Source: Candidatus Endolissoclinum faulkneri L5
Lineage (GTDB): Bacteria > Pseudomonadota > Alphaproteobacteria > Thalassobaculales > Thalassobaculaceae
Length of the DNA stretch: 64,000 nt
Reading direction: 5' to 3'
Assembly: GCF_000510265.1 (NCBI RefSeq)
Contig: NZ_CP006745.1
Span: 951,654-1,015,653 of the forward strand
The notes under the pieces were generated by a model. That model searched no databases and was not told where the DNA came from. It saw nothing but the letters and a program-made list of their open reading frames with translations. Below are positions 21,447-31,736 of this stretch, one piece after another; the first letter of the stretch is position 1; every line of letters starts with the position of its first letter. A program made the position numbers and the translations under genes.

Positions 21447-22016
21447 TTAAGCAGCGTTAAGATCTTTCTTGTCATAAGCATCCACTATAGTGACAAAAAC
21501 CTTCATCGCATCGCGAACACCTTCGATACCATTAACAGTAACCAAAGCATCTTCAACGACAAAAGGCGCAGCTTTCCATATAGCTCCATTAGCCTCAAGC
21601 TCCTCTCGCACATTTACGGATGAAGTTACAGTAAGGCCATGCACTATTTCTGTTCGAGCTAACAATCTGCCTGCATCACCTACAATAATAGTCGGCATGG
21701 AGGCGCGCATAAAAGCCTTTAGGATGCGTTGGCTATGCGGATCATCTATCATTTTATCTATTGCATGCATGCCACCGGGAATAATTAAACCGTCATAATC
21801 AACCGATAATGTTTCTGCTAGATCAACGTCAACCGGGAAAAAATGACCCCAGGAATCTTCATACCAACCATTAACCAAGCCATTTGCACGCGATACCACT
21901 TTAGTAGTAGCACCAGCTTCTATTAAGCTCTTCTGAGGTTCAGTAAACTCAATTTCATTAAATCCATTAGCGAGCATAACTGCAACAATACGGCCGCTTA
22001 AAAGCTTATCTGCCAT
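21447..22016 (-). CDS. DJ-1/PfpI-family protein lacking the usual nucleophilic cysteine
   Basis: This 189-residue protein has the PfpI fold pattern: VAVMLANGFNEIEFTEP at the N-terminus with the conserved glutamate, DYDGLIIPGG at 73-82, and the strand before the nucleophile elbow. At the elbow, where active members have a cysteine (commonly AxCHG), this protein reads TIIVGDAGRLL with Asp114. The frame and the rest of the fold are intact, so it is probably a cysteine-less subfamily and not a broken gene. Substrate and role are unknown; relatives act in stress or glyoxal detoxification. A GAGG ribosome binding site (GAAGAGGAAGAT) precedes the ATG. Confidence 0.88.
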   Translation of the reverse strand: MADKLLSGRIVAVMLANGFNEIEFTEPQKSLIEAGATTKVVSRANGLVNGWYEDSWGHFFPVDVDLAETLSVDYDGLIIPGGMHAIDKMIDDPHSQRILKAFMRASMPTIIVGDAGRLLARTEIVHGLTVTSSVNVREELEANGAIWKAAPFVVEDALVTVNGIEGVRDAMKVFVTIVDAYDKKDLNAA

Positions 22017-22836
22017 ATCTTCCTCTTCATTAATAATTTTATTGCTTCTCGATCAAACTATCCAAGGGTGCTAAATGATAATACTCGAAATACCAAAAGA
22101 AAACAATTAAAAATTGTCGAAATATAGTAGTAGATGCAATTCAACTAGATAAATCTCTGAACAGAGAGGTACTTTAGCTACTTATTTCAACAATAAACAA
22201 CAAATGGCAAGCAAAATATATTATATCGCGTTAAATAAACTTTAAATTATTCTTTTTTATTCTAGGCTAAGCTTAAGTAATTCCCCACTAACGTTAGTCA
22301 TCTACCGACTAAATAAAATGCTCTAAGCTTTATCAAAAAATTAAAATTATTGGAATTAATTCTTAGCATACAGGTTTTGTAACAGGCAAGGTAAATAAAT
22401 AAAAAAATACGCAAACATCCTTACTTAATTATAATACTGCAGTAAATAAGAAATAATTCATTATTAGTTTATAATAAATATAAAAAATATCTGATCCTAA
22501 TGACTTAATTATCACTATGGTAAAAATATGAAGGATAACAAAAAATCTTAGTTAGATGCTTTGAGTTAGTCAAATGACATTTCTCGTAGCATATTTTGAT
22601 TATCTCAGTAACAGTTAACTTAGAGAAAAAAATAATTTACTAAAAATAAATTCAACGATGTGTTTAATTTATAAAGAATAAATGTAATATTTGTGGCATT
22701 TTTCGTTTTAATAAGAAGTATGTTGATTAACATGATATCTTTTGATAAAGAATGCACTATTAATAATAAACTACAACTAAATAATATTTTTGTGCATTAA
22801 AGTAAAAGCTATAGAATAAACAGCTAATGATTAAGC

Positions 22837-22874
22837 TATGTTAATGGATCACATATTGTTATTCCATTAACATA
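22837..22874. repeat. Perfect inverted repeat, 12-bp arms
   Basis: TATGTTAATGGA at 22837-22848 pairs exactly with 22863-22874 around a 14-base loop. There is no nearby gene, and the role is unknown. Confidence 0.6.
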
Positions 22875-23397
22875 TTAGATAATAGCCGATTATAGCATAT
22901 CCACTGATTGCCCTACCCTCTTTTAAGGAAACTTAGTTAAGTTTAATTATTGTTTAACGTTAAATCTATAGCATACTGTTAAAAGTATGACTAACTATTA
23001 TGGCTTGATATAATATTGTATTTATTAATCATTAAACATGCATATATATAAAGTCTTTAACAAAGATATTTATTATTAAACAATAAATATAAGGATTTAT
23101 GAATTAGCTTGATTGTCGATAAATAATAAAAACAGAAATTTACCTATTGTTAAAGTACATTCGACACCTTACTAATCTTACCAATCTATAGACAATGTAT
23201 AAGTAATTTATATTAAGCTAAACTATACTTCCAATACAAGCTTATTTGTAAGTATTAGACTATATTTCAATATTATCAGTCTTGATAAAAATAATAAATT
23301 GATAACTATCCAGTAAATCAGTACCTTTTCGGTTTAACTATTTTATTAATTCTAGTCTACAAAATTCATTTTTATTCTTGGTCCGCTAAGCGAATTA

Positions 23398-23450
23398 TAC
23401 CAATCGCCATTGCGCGCAATGCTGTGAATTACATGCAATGGCGATTGGTA
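23398..23450. repeat. GC-rich perfect inverted repeat, 16-bp arms
   Basis: TACCAATCGCCATTGC at 23398-23413 and its exact reverse complement at 23435-23450 flank a 21-base loop that starts GCGCAATGC. The arms are half G/C in a region that is mostly A/T. It is about 630 bases from the nearest gene end. Confidence 0.85.
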
Positions 23451-23890
23451 AATAGTAGTACATATTTACTTGTTATTCAAAATTTTTTATTTTATCAATG
23501 ATAAGATCACTTTAATAGCTACAACAACTAACCAAAAATTGAATTATTATACCCAATCTGCTTAAGAAAAAGGGATTTCTATAATAATTTATTGATATTA
23601 AACAAATAATAATTATAATCAACTATAACTTTACAAAAAACAATTACTCTATTATAAAAGTAACCAATTTATTAGAATAATCAAAATAAATATTTTATAT
23701 AATATTTCAGTATTTTTAACGATCATATAATAAAAGAAGAAGATTTGACCAAAAGCACTCGAATATTTTTGATAAGGACAATTGCGCTAAACGCTATTCC
23801 TTCAATAGGAAGGCGGAATTTAGTATATAATCCAACATTGAAATGGTTTTAATTTACTCAGATTGACATTAAAGAATGTTAATCTTTAAA

Positions 23891-23942
23891 CATAAGGTCA
23901 TCATAACTAATATCAATTGATATTAGTTATGATGACCTTATG
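23891..23942. repeat. Perfect 52-base palindrome
   Basis: Bases 23891-23916 are followed with no loop by their exact reverse complement at 23917-23942 (outer ends CATAAGGTCATC and GATGACCTTATG, centre TCAATTGA). It lies about 140 bases beyond the stop codon of rfbC. No T-run follows on the minus strand, so it is not a standard terminator. Confidence 0.93.
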
Positions 23943-24083
23943 TAATAACATTATTAATAAGTTTTGAAATAGGTCAATCATCCTTTTGCGTTACACACGC
24001 TATCAAGTAGACAAACACGATGACCAAGCAATTTAAGCATCAAAATTACGCGATTTAACTATTAACTAATGGTTATTCAAGAG

Positions 24084-24641
24084 TCAAATCGAGAAATAAG
24101 CTGGTAAATCGGCTAATGATGGATGTGTTTTATCCTTCTCAGAAATAGTTAACTTAACGCCTGTCAGCGGCCATTCAATACCTATCGCTGGATCATTCCA
24201 AGCAATTCCCCTCTCGTTTTCCGGAGAATAAGGGGAAGTAACCTTATAGATAACCTCTGTATCTGGTTCCATCGTAATAAATCCGTGAGCAAAACCAATG
24301 GGCACTAAAATTTGATTTCGAGCTACGGATGATATCTCTACACCAACCCACATACCATAGGTGTGCGAGCCTTGGCGGATATCAACTGCTACATCGAAAA
24401 TCCTACCTTTAATGACACGTAATAGCTTGTCTTGAGCAAATCGCGAAATTTGGAAATGCAACCCACGTAGGACACCTGCTGATCTTGAAATGGAATGATT
24501 ATCTTGAACAAAATCAAGATTTATTCCATGATTAGCCAGAGTTATCTTGCTGTAAGTCTCCGATAAATTACCACGAGCATCTATAAATTGCTTTGGTGTC
24601 ATAACCTTAACATCCGTAATGGATAACGATTTTATTTGCAT
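24084..24641 (-). CDS. rfbC: dTDP-4-dehydrorhamnose 3,5-epimerase
   Basis: It converts dTDP-4-keto-6-deoxyglucose to the rhamnose precursor for surface polysaccharide. The cupin protein has FIDARGNLSETY, the QDNHSISRSAGVLRGLHFQ block with the catalytic-base histidine, KGRIFDVAVDIRQGSHTYG, and the late tyrosine in SPYSPENERGI. The ATG at 24641 (185 residues) is preferred over that at 24650: AAAGGAA ends 9 bases before the former but touches the latter. rfbA, rfbB and rfbD are not in the window. It occupies the position downstream of nadD where rsfS and rlmH usually sit in Rhizobiales. Confidence 0.94.
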   Translation of the reverse strand: MQIKSLSITDVKVMTPKQFIDARGNLSETYSKITLANHGINLDFVQDNHSISRSAGVLRGLHFQISRFAQDKLLRVIKGRIFDVAVDIRQGSHTYGMWVGVEISSVARNQILVPIGFAHGFITMEPDTEVIYKVTSPYSPENERGIAWNDPAIGIEWPLTGVKLTISEKDKTHPSLADLPAYFSI

Positions 24642-24747
24642 GGCGCACATTTCCTTTGATACAGTCCAAGCATTAATTAAGATAGTCTAATTTTGCAGAT
24701 CGCAAAATATTACGATCTCTATCGTTGTTGTTCTTCGGTGGTTTTAA

Positions 24748-25317
24748 TTAAGTAAGAAAATTTTTAATTATAGCGCTTTTAGCTCGTATTCGTGTTGACG
24801 ATTCTTCGCATTGTGAAGTATGTAAAAATGCCCAAGCTGGAGGTTTCTTTCGCGCTAATATTTGTAAATTGCTATTTAAAATTCTTACCTTAGCAAATCG
24901 CTTAGCTGTTTGACTTGCTAAAGAACATAAAGAATATGTAGGGCGATCAAAAACTGCAATCACAACCATATGAAATATATGCAACCATCGCTCCCAACGA
25001 TGAAATATCACTAAATTATCTGCACCCATAATCCATACAAATGACATATTAGGGCAAAGGAGACGCAAAGCAGCAAGAGTATCTGCGGTATAATAGGTAC
25101 CAAGGTGCGATTCAATGTCCTTAATCTTGATACGCGGATGAAGAGCCATTTTCCTAGCGCACTCCAGGCGCGCAGAAAAGGGCGCCATGTCTGTTCGTGA
25201 TTTCAGGGGGTTTTGTAGACTTACCAACCACCAAACCTCCTTCACTCCTAGCCGTTTCATAGCGGTTTTAGCAACATAGCGATGACCCTCATGGGCTGGA
25301 TTAAAAGATCCACCCAT
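24748..25317 (-). CDS. nadD: Nicotinate-nucleotide adenylyltransferase, start uncertain
   Basis: It transfers AMP to nicotinate mononucleotide in NAD synthesis. The nucleotidyltransferase signature GGSFNPAHEGH and the C-terminal ESSTRIR motif (usually ISSTxIR) are present. The first AUG at 25317 is immediately before GGSFNPAH, which would remove the first beta-strand. In the same frame upstream, with no stop until TGA at about 25384-25386, the sequence reads ITVGLMGGSFNPAH, matching the family N-terminus. No ATG, GTG or TTG occurs in that extension; an ATT at 25371 preceded by a purine-rich GAGAAGAG could start translation. It follows proA by 182 bases in the conserved obgE-proB-proA-nadD order. 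Confidence 0.9.
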   Translation of the reverse strand: MGGSFNPAHEGHRYVAKTAMKRLGVKEVWWLVSLQNPLKSRTDMAPFSARLECARKMALHPRIKIKDIESHLGTYYTADTLAALRLLCPNMSFVWIMGADNLVIFHRWERWLHIFHMVVIAVFDRPTYSLCSLASQTAKRFAKVRILNSNLQILARKKPPAWAFLHTSQCEESSTRIRAKSAIIKNFLT

Positions 25318-25499
25318 TAGTCCGACCGTGATTCGCCTTCTATCTGCTAAAGTATAAGGTAATTCAGTAATCTCTTCTCAGCCTTATATGGTATAATCGG
25401 TGATCCGGAACAGAACAAACAAGACAATAGCTTTTTATAAGAATCATCAATAAATTTATAAAAAGAATAATTATCTGAATAGTACTGTTGTTAGCAAAG

Positions 25500-26810
25500 C
25501 TAATGCCGAATCTGACCACTTCCGCGTACTAAATATTTAAAACTGGTTAAATGTTCAGCGCTGATCGGGCCTCGAGCATGTATGCGCCCAGTAGAGATTC
25601 CGATCTCAGCACCAAATCCGAACTCTCCGCCGTCGGCAAACTGAGTGGAAGCATTGTGCAAAACGATAGCGCTATCTACCTCAAGCAAAAACTTCTCTGC
25701 AACTATTTTATTCTCAGTAACAATGCTATCTGTATGATGAGATCCGTGCGAGTTAATATGAGCAATGGCACCAGACACACCATCAACTAATGAAACCGAC
25801 ATAATGGCGTCAAGATACTCAGTATCCCAATCGCTATCACTAGCAATTTCCATATTATCACCTACAATGGACCGTGCATTTTTATCACCACGTAATATAC
25901 AGCCAGCCATAGTAAGAGCTTCGGCCACCGGAGGTAATAACTTGGAAGCTACGCTCCGATCAATCAGTAAGACCTCAGCTGCATTGCATACCGAAGTACG
26001 GCGCATTTTAGCATTCAGCGTTATAGCTATAGCTTTTTCTGGATCAGCCCCAGAGTCAAGATATACATGACAAAGTCCGTTCAAATGAGCAAACAGTGGT
26101 ACACGGCTCTCATTATGCACGCGCTCAATTAACGATCGTCCACCGCGAGGTACTATTACGTCGACATATTGTGGCATAGTAATCAACTTACTTACAGCAG
26201 TTCGATCGTTAGTCGGAACTAATTGGATTGCATCTTTAGGTAATCCAGCGGATATCAAGCCGTAATGCATTGCTGCGGTAATGGCTTTAGCAGAATTATA
26301 ACTTTCCGATCCACAACGCAAAATCACTGCGTTGCCCGCCTTCAAGCATAAAGCACCAGCATCAGCGGTTACATTTGGCCGGCTTTCGTATATAACACCG
26401 ATCACGCCTAATGGTACGCGACGACACTCGAAATAAAGGCCGTTCGGTCGAGTCCATTTTTTTATAATTAGGCCCACCGGATCAGATAGCCGTGCTACAA
26501 CATTCAACCCAGCAGACATATCTCTTATACGACTATCAGTTAGCAATAGTCTATCGATCATCGATTCCCTAAGTCCATTTTTTTTAGCTAAAGAAACGTC
26601 TCGGGAATTAGCATCAAGAATCTTCGACATTTCCTTCAACAGAGCAGTAGCAGCGTTACGTAAAGCCTGATCCTTTTGTTCGGAATAAGCATGAGCTAAG
26701 ACCACAGAAGCAATACGAGCACGCTTGCCTATATCCAACATAATTGCTTCTATTTCGTTTTCGGAAAAATCTACTGAATCCTTAACAAGGAAATCTTTTA
26801 CAAAATCCAT
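25500..26810 (-). CDS. proA: Gamma-glutamyl phosphate reductase
   Basis: It makes glutamate-5-semialdehyde from gamma-glutamyl phosphate with NADPH, the second step of proline synthesis. The 436 residues cover the full aldehyde-dehydrogenase-like fold, with the conserved VPLGVIGVIYESRPNVT block and catalytic Cys275 in RRTSVCNAAE. The C-terminus FGFGAEIGISTGRIHARGP is intact. It lies 15 bases after proB, in the same transcript as obgE and proB, so the two proline enzymes are co-expressed. No SD-like sequence better than GGGCTTAA is visible; translational coupling to proB is likely. Confidence 0.97.
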   Translation of the reverse strand: MDFVKDFLVKDSVDFSENEIEAIMLDIGKRARIASVVLAHAYSEQKDQALRNAATALLKEMSKILDANSRDVSLAKKNGLRESMIDRLLLTDSRIRDMSAGLNVVARLSDPVGLIIKKWTRPNGLYFECRRVPLGVIGVIYESRPNVTADAGALCLKAGNAVILRCGSESYNSAKAITAAMHYGLISAGLPKDAIQLVPTNDRTAVSKLITMPQYVDVIVPRGGRSLIERVHNESRVPLFAHLNGLCHVYLDSGADPEKAIAITLNAKMRRTSVCNAAEVLLIDRSVASKLLPPVAEALTMAGCILRGDKNARSIVGDNMEIASDSDWDTEYLDAIMSVSLVDGVSGAIAHINSHGSHHTDSIVTENKIVAEKFLLEVDSAIVLHNASTQFADGGEFGFGAEIGISTGRIHARGPISAEHLTSFKYLVRGSGQIRH

Positions 26811-26825
26811 TATATTTTAAGCCCA

Positions 26826-27992
26826 CTATTTAGGAATACTACATGCAATTAACACAAGATCGTTCCGATGAACAATTTCATCGGAACTACAGTAACCAAG
26901 AATAGTTTCTATTTCACAAGACTTTAGTCCAGCAATTTGTCGTGCATCATGAGAAGCATAAGAGATTAGACCTCGACCACATAATGCACCATCAGGAGCA
27001 TGTAATGTTACTACGTCACCTCTTTCAAAAGTACCAACTACTTCGATTACTCCTGCAGGTAATAAGCTCTTGCCGGCAATCAATGCATCCAGTGCCCCAG
27101 CATCGAGAATAAGCTGACCACGAGGATCAAGCGAGCTAGCAATCCAGCGTTTACGAGTAGTTAAAGATGAAGCAAACTCATGAAACCAAGTACAACGTGC
27201 CCCATTATCAATACGATAAATTGGGTTTGGTTCCAATCCATTAGAAATAACCGTTCGGCAGCCTATCGTAGCGGCTATTTTAGCGGCAGCAAGCTTAGTG
27301 ATCATACCACCGGATGTGTAGTTACTACCGGCATCACCAGCCATTGCTTCAATCTCAGAGGTTATACACTTGACCTCAGGTATATGATGGGCAGTTGAAT
27401 TAGATCGAGGATCAGCGGTATATAAGCCATCTATATCTGATAAAATAATTAGAGTATCAGCGTTTGCTAGCTGAGCTAGCCTTGCACCAAGCCTATCGTT
27501 GTCGCCAAAGCGGAAACCAGTAGTCGAAACTGTATCGTTTTCATTGATCACTGGCACTACACCAAGTGCTAGCAAATCATTTATAGTAGAGCGAAGATAT
27601 AAATGAAGCTTCCTCTGTTCGGTATTGTCCGTTGAAAGCAAGATCTGCGCTGTAGTTATGTCGTGACGAAACATTACCTCTTGATAGGCATGAGCTAGTA
27701 TAATTTGGCCAATGGCAGCAGTGGGTTGCCTTGCCTTAATCTTTGATCGAATATGATTAATGCCTAATCGCCGGCAGCCAAGCGCAATAGCTCCGGAGGA
27801 GACAATCAAGACTTCTACCCCCGCGTGTCGTAGACAATTAAGGTCAACTGCTAAGGATTCCATCCAGCCTGTACGCACTAAGCCACTTTTCTTATCTACT
27901 AGTAGAGCTGAGCCAATCTTGATCACTACCCGACGAGACCCATAAATCCGATGAGGAGAGGAAGCAAACTTTATGACAGGAACAGTGCTCAT
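26826..27992 (-). CDS. proB: Glutamate 5-kinase
   Basis: It phosphorylates glutamate in the first step of proline synthesis. The amino-acid kinase domain ([32 protein letters not shown] and [27 protein letters not shown]) covers about residues 20-270. A PUA domain follows (about 290-388), as in most bacterial ProB; its role is not settled, though it can affect proline feedback. The start codon overlaps the obgE stop by 4 bases (ATGA), so translation is probably coupled. The frame is complete. Confidence 0.97.
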   Translation of the reverse strand: MSTVPVIKFASSPHRIYGSRRVVIKIGSALLVDKKSGLVRTGWMESLAVDLNCLRHAGVEVLIVSSGAIALGCRRLGINHIRSKIKARQPTAAIGQIILAHAYQEVMFRHDITTAQILLSTDNTEQRKLHLYLRSTINDLLALGVVPVINENDTVSTTGFRFGDNDRLGARLAQLANADTLIILSDIDGLYTADPRSNSTAHHIPEVKCITSEIEAMAGDAGSNYTSGGMITKLAAAKIAATIGCRTVISNGLEPNPIYRIDNGARCTWFHEFASSLTTRKRWIASSLDPRGQLILDAGALDALIAGKSLLPAGVIEVVGTFERGDVVTLHAPDGALCGRGLISYASHDARQIAGLKSCEIETILGYCSSDEIVHRNDLVLIACSIPK

Positions 27993-29044
27993 GGTATCAA
28001 TGCATGATTCTTTTTTTGATCTTTAGCTTTCTTATTGTTCACCTCTTGCCCATCGCGGCTCAGACGAATTCGATCAATTAATTTTTTTAAAACGTATCGT
28101 ACTCCTTGACCAGAAGCACTAGATAAAGCGATGGGACGCTCACAAATTTCTTCTTCAAATAGGTCTTGTAACGCCTTGACATCGTACGCAGCAAGAGTAT
28201 CAGTTTTGCTAAACACTAAAATTTCTGATTTGCTTTCTAATTGTGACCCATAGGATTTAATTTCTTCTCGCACAATCTTCCAAGCTGTCAGTGGATCTTC
28301 GCCATTAACATCAATTAAATGAAGCAAAACACTACAACGCTCAATATGCGCTAAAAAGCGATCACCAAGTCCTGCCCCCATATGAGCATCATGAATCAAT
28401 CCTGGAATATCAGCCAAAACAAACTCCTCGTCAGCGATATTAACAACACCGAGACTAGGATGGATAGTAGTAAATGGATAACTTGCAATCTTCGGATTAG
28501 CAGCACTAACAGATGATAAAAAAGTAGATTTACCGGCATTAGGCAAACCGATTAGTCCAGCATCAGCAATTAATTTTAAGCGTAACCAGATCCACATTTC
28601 TTTGCCTGGCCAACCTAACGTTGTTTTGCGTGGAGTTCGGTTAATAGATGATTTAAAGTGTGCGTTTCCTAACCCACCATCTCCGCCACGGGCAAGGACT
28701 ATTTGCTGACCTATCTTAGTCATATCAGCCAATAAAAATTTATTTTTTTCATCCCAAATTTGAGTGCCGAGCGGAATAGACAATGTAACATCTTTACCAG
28801 ATTCACCCGTCATATCTTTACCCATACCGTGATGACCGTTCATGGCTTTAAAATGCTGCTGATAGCGAAAACTAATTAATGTATTCAAAGCAGCCACGCA
28901 TTCCAGTATTACATCACCGCCTCGGCCCCCATTACCGCCGTTTGGTCCTCCAAACTCCAGATTAGGCTCACGTCTAAAGCTTAAACACCCATTCCCTCCA
29001 TTACCGCTACGGATAAAAACCTTAGCTTGATCAAGGAATTTCAT
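27989..29044 (-). CDS. obgE: Obg GTPase (ribosome assembly)
   Basis: This GTPase acts in 50S subunit maturation and stress control. The N-terminal Obg fold has the glycine-rich repeats ([13 protein letters not shown]). The G domain begins near residue 160 with GLPNAGKST (G1), [27 protein letters not shown] (G3 and following), FSKTD (the NKxD position) and SSASGQG (G5). Length 351 is normal and no large C-terminal extension is present. AAAGGAG lies 6 bases before the ATG. It follows rpmA by 118 bases in the conserved rplU-rpmA-obgE order. Confidence 0.97.
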   Translation of the reverse strand: MKFLDQAKVFIRSGNGGNGCLSFRREPNLEFGGPNGGNGGRGGDVILECVAALNTLISFRYQQHFKAMNGHHGMGKDMTGESGKDVTLSIPLGTQIWDEKNKFLLADMTKIGQQIVLARGGDGGLGNAHFKSSINRTPRKTTLGWPGKEMWIWLRLKLIADAGLIGLPNAGKSTFLSSVSAANPKIASYPFTTIHPSLGVVNIADEEFVLADIPGLIHDAHMGAGLGDRFLAHIERCSVLLHLIDVNGEDPLTAWKIVREEIKSYGSQLESKSEILVFSKTDTLAAYDVKALQDLFEEEICERPIALSSASGQGVRYVLKKLIDRIRLSRDGQEVNNKKAKDQKKNHALIP

Positions 29045-29162
29045 ACAAACTCCTTTGTATAATCTATAAAGGCAAACGGAAAACTATAAGCGGGGGTGGC
29101 AATAACAGCGACGCATTCCATGAAGATAGAAATATAGAGCTTTTGTGAGTTATTTTTGCTAA

Positions 29163-29417
29163 CTAATTTAGTATTACAACATCAATATAGGAACGACTAC
29201 GCGTATGACGAAACTCAACCTTGCCCTTAGCTTTCGCAAAAATCGTGTGATCTTTTCCTATGCCCACATTATTACCTGGGTGAAACTTAGTACCTCTCTG
29301 ACGAACCAAAATATTACCAGGAATAACTAACTCACCGCCAAACTTTTTAACCCCCAAGCGACGACCTTCAGAGTCGCGACCATTACGAGAACTACCACCT
29401 GCCTTTTTATGAGCCAT
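29163..29417 (-). CDS. rpmA: 50S ribosomal protein L27
   Basis: L27 reaches into the peptidyl-transferase centre with its N-terminal tail. The protein of 84 residues begins [20 protein letters not shown], the standard L27 start, with no processed leader. A GTG three codons upstream (29426) is possible, but GGAAGG is only one base from it and correctly spaced, about 10 bases, for the ATG at 29417. It follows rplU by 23 bases. Confidence 0.97.
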   Translation of the reverse strand: MAHKKAGGSSRNGRDSEGRRLGVKKFGGELVIPGNILVRQRGTKFHPGNNVGIGKDHTIFAKAKGKVEFRHTRSRSYIDVVILN

Positions 29418-29440
29418 CGCTGCCACACCTTCCGATTTGA

Positions 29441-29758
29441 CTAAGCAGCATCATTGATAGCTATCACACGCAAAACAGTAATATTTTGTCGATGCCCGCT
29501 TATACGTCGATGGTTTTTCCGACGCTTTTTCTTAAAAATTATAATTTTTGGACCCTTACGCTGATCTAAAACTTCAAAAGCAACTGAAGCGCCAAACACT
29601 AATGGGGAACCAATGGTTAGCTTAGTGTCGCTGCTAATCAACATAATCTCATCAATCTCAAACTTTGTTCCAATAACAGCGTCAATACGTTCAACTTTAA
29701 TAACATCTCCAGAGGCAACTCTATACTGCTTGCCGCCCGTTTTAACGACAGCTAACAT
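29441..29758 (-). CDS. rplU: 50S ribosomal protein L21
   Basis: L21 binds 23S rRNA early in 50S assembly. It has 105 residues with the family start [14 protein letters not shown] and the basic motif [14 protein letters not shown] with RVIAI at the C-terminus. TTAGGAT is 9 bases before the ATG. This is the first gene of the minus-strand run ending at nadD or rfbC. I cannot place a promoter with confidence in the AT-rich sequence upstream. Confidence 0.97.
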   Translation of the reverse strand: MLAVVKTGGKQYRVASGDVIKVERIDAVIGTKFEIDEIMLISSDTKLTIGSPLVFGASVAFEVLDQRKGPKIIIFKKKRRKNHRRISGHRQNITVLRVIAINDAA

Positions 29759-30601
29759 TAGCTAAGATCCTAACACAAAATTTAATATCCGCCTGTTTTA
29801 TAAAATTATTGACTTAGGGTACATTGCACCAAGATATCAACATAAGAACAAGTTCAGGTATAATCTGAATAAATTTTTTAGATACACAATATATCTTAAA
29901 TTACATAATATCATTAGTCAGTCTTTTAGTAATCAAAACGAAAGATTGCGACCTTAAACAAACAAATATTTCATAGCTGTACCTCAAACTTCAGAATGAA
30001 GTATATATTTCGATGAATCTTCATTGCAACTCAATTGTTACTGAATAAGATTACATTTATTGTATTAAAATGATAAAAGTACATTTTATTATATAAAACT
30101 GAGAGTAAAAAGCTTGTAAAGTGGAGTACACCTAGCAAGCTCATTGAAAGGAATTGAGCTGTTTTCACGTGCGCTATTAAATATAAACAACAAACAATCT
30201 TATATCAATGTAGTTATTTTATATCAATGAATGTAGTTATTTTAAATAATATCTTTTATATCTCTTTTAAATAAAATCTTTTAAAATAAATTTTTCTCCT
30301 ATCAGGACGCTCTATGGCAATAAATTAATTAACTCTAAAAAATAATTAGTTTTTTATAACTTTATTAAACATCTATTATATAGATACATTAATCGTATAA
30401 TTTTAAGATACATTATGTATAATTATAGATACATTATTTATATTAATTCATATTATATTCATTAATTTTTTTATAGTGTTCTTAGTTACTTAAAACAATA
30501 ATGCATTATTGTTTTAATAAGTTACTTGAATTCAAAATACACTGGATCGCAGCACGGCCTTTATTAATTTATCAACCATACTTATAACATTAGTGATTTG
30601 C
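29759..30601. other. 0.84-kb gene-free stretch
   Basis: It lies between the divergent rplU and tRNA-Ser genes and must contain the rplU promoter, not resolvable by eye. Several imperfect AT-rich direct repeats occur at 30195-30430 (for example near copies of AGATACATTA). The palindrome at 30490-30517 is listed separately. Confidence 0.6.
30490..30517. repeat. Perfect 28-base palindrome
   Basis: TTAAAACAATAATG at 30490-30503 is followed by its exact reverse complement to 30517. It is flanked by copies of AGTTACTT. It lies about 85 bases upstream of tRNA-Ser. Confidence 0.7.
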
Positions 30602-30691
30602 GGAGAGGTGCCGGAGTGGTTGAACGGGGCGGTCTCGAAAACCGTTGTGGGTGTGAACTCACCGAGGGTTCAAATCCCTCTCTCTCCGCCA
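30602..30691 (+). tRNA. tRNA-Ser (anticodon CGA)
   Basis: It is 90 bases including an encoded CCA. The acceptor stem is GGAGAGG with TCTCTCC (one G-U pair), with D stem CCG/CGG, anticodon loop CTCGAAA with CGA at 30636-30638, a long variable arm typical of serine tRNAs, and T arm GAGGG-TTCAAAT-CCCTC. It reads UCG codons. It is the only tRNA found in the window. Confidence 0.97.
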
Positions 30692-31736
30692 AAAATGTTC
30701 TTTCTAAGCAGTGATATTAAAACACAAGCGGCAGAGATAAAATACTATAAATGATTTAAATTTAGGATTGATGGTTCAATTCTCTGAGTGTATTATTTTA
30801 TAACTTTTGTTGCTCATTTTAGTTGAAAATTAATCAAATATTAAGCTAATATGTGAGTTGGCATCTACTCATTGAATAGCAACGTTATACTAAATAAAAG
30901 GCGTTTTAAGTTAATTAACTAATTTCCTCAATCAAGTCAAAAAAATGCTTAGTTTAAGGAATCGTTGACATATCTTTGCAATAAATTTAGCAAAGTCATT
31001 AAATCTTTAATTTACATTTAGCTTCACTTTAACTACAAATGTAATGATCTGATTTTATAATATTATAATAACATTATAACTTAAACTTTATTGTTATAAA
31101 GTAACATGATCTATTTTCTAGATTAGTATTTTATTTAGTTGTCAGATTGACAAAACAGATTTAATGATCAGCCTGGAAGGACAATAAATCATGCATAAAC
31201 AAAAACTGCATTACTTTGGAATATAAGCTTCAACCATTAACATTAAGTAAAAACCGTGCTATTAAAACATTAGTTTTTAAAGTATTATTCAAAATTAAAA
31301 TCTAATAACGCTAGAGATTGAATTACTTTTTAAAAATATATAACAAGAATATAAGCGCAATAAAATACAATATTTTATGTTAATTAGCTTTTGCTAGCAG
31401 TTGCCTAGCTTTTTAATATTTAGTATATCAGATCATTGATCCTTATCCGAAAAAATAACCAATATAGCATTTTAGCAAAGTTTAGTGTATTGAGGAGTGA
31501 TTTAGTTGAATCAGTCATTACTAGAGCATCAAACGAAATAAATGCTACTTTCTTGCTTAATCTCTCTGTCTTAAACTTCAGATTGTATTATAGTGATTGC
31601 TCTTAAGTGATTGCTCTTAATTTTGATTATTCTAATATAAAATGCCGCAGAATTTTTATTAGATACTAACCACTTGCTAACTTTAAATCCTACGTTATAA
31701 TCTAATTTGGTAGATATATTGCGCTGAGTACATTTA
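30692..31736. other. 1.0-kb gene-free stretch
   Basis: No coding remnant is seen between tRNA-Ser and guaA. There is a two-copy 14-bp direct repeat (AGTGATTGCTCTTA) at about 31592-31619. The guaA promoter must lie at the right end but has no clear consensus boxes. Confidence 0.6.

Larger units (their letters stand above)
22017..24083. other. 2.1-kb gene-free stretch with two long hairpins
   Basis: It contains inverted repeats at 22837-22874 (12-bp arms), 23066-23090, 23398-23450 (16-bp arms) and 23891-23942 (52-base perfect palindrome). No coding remnant is recognised. Confidence 0.65.
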
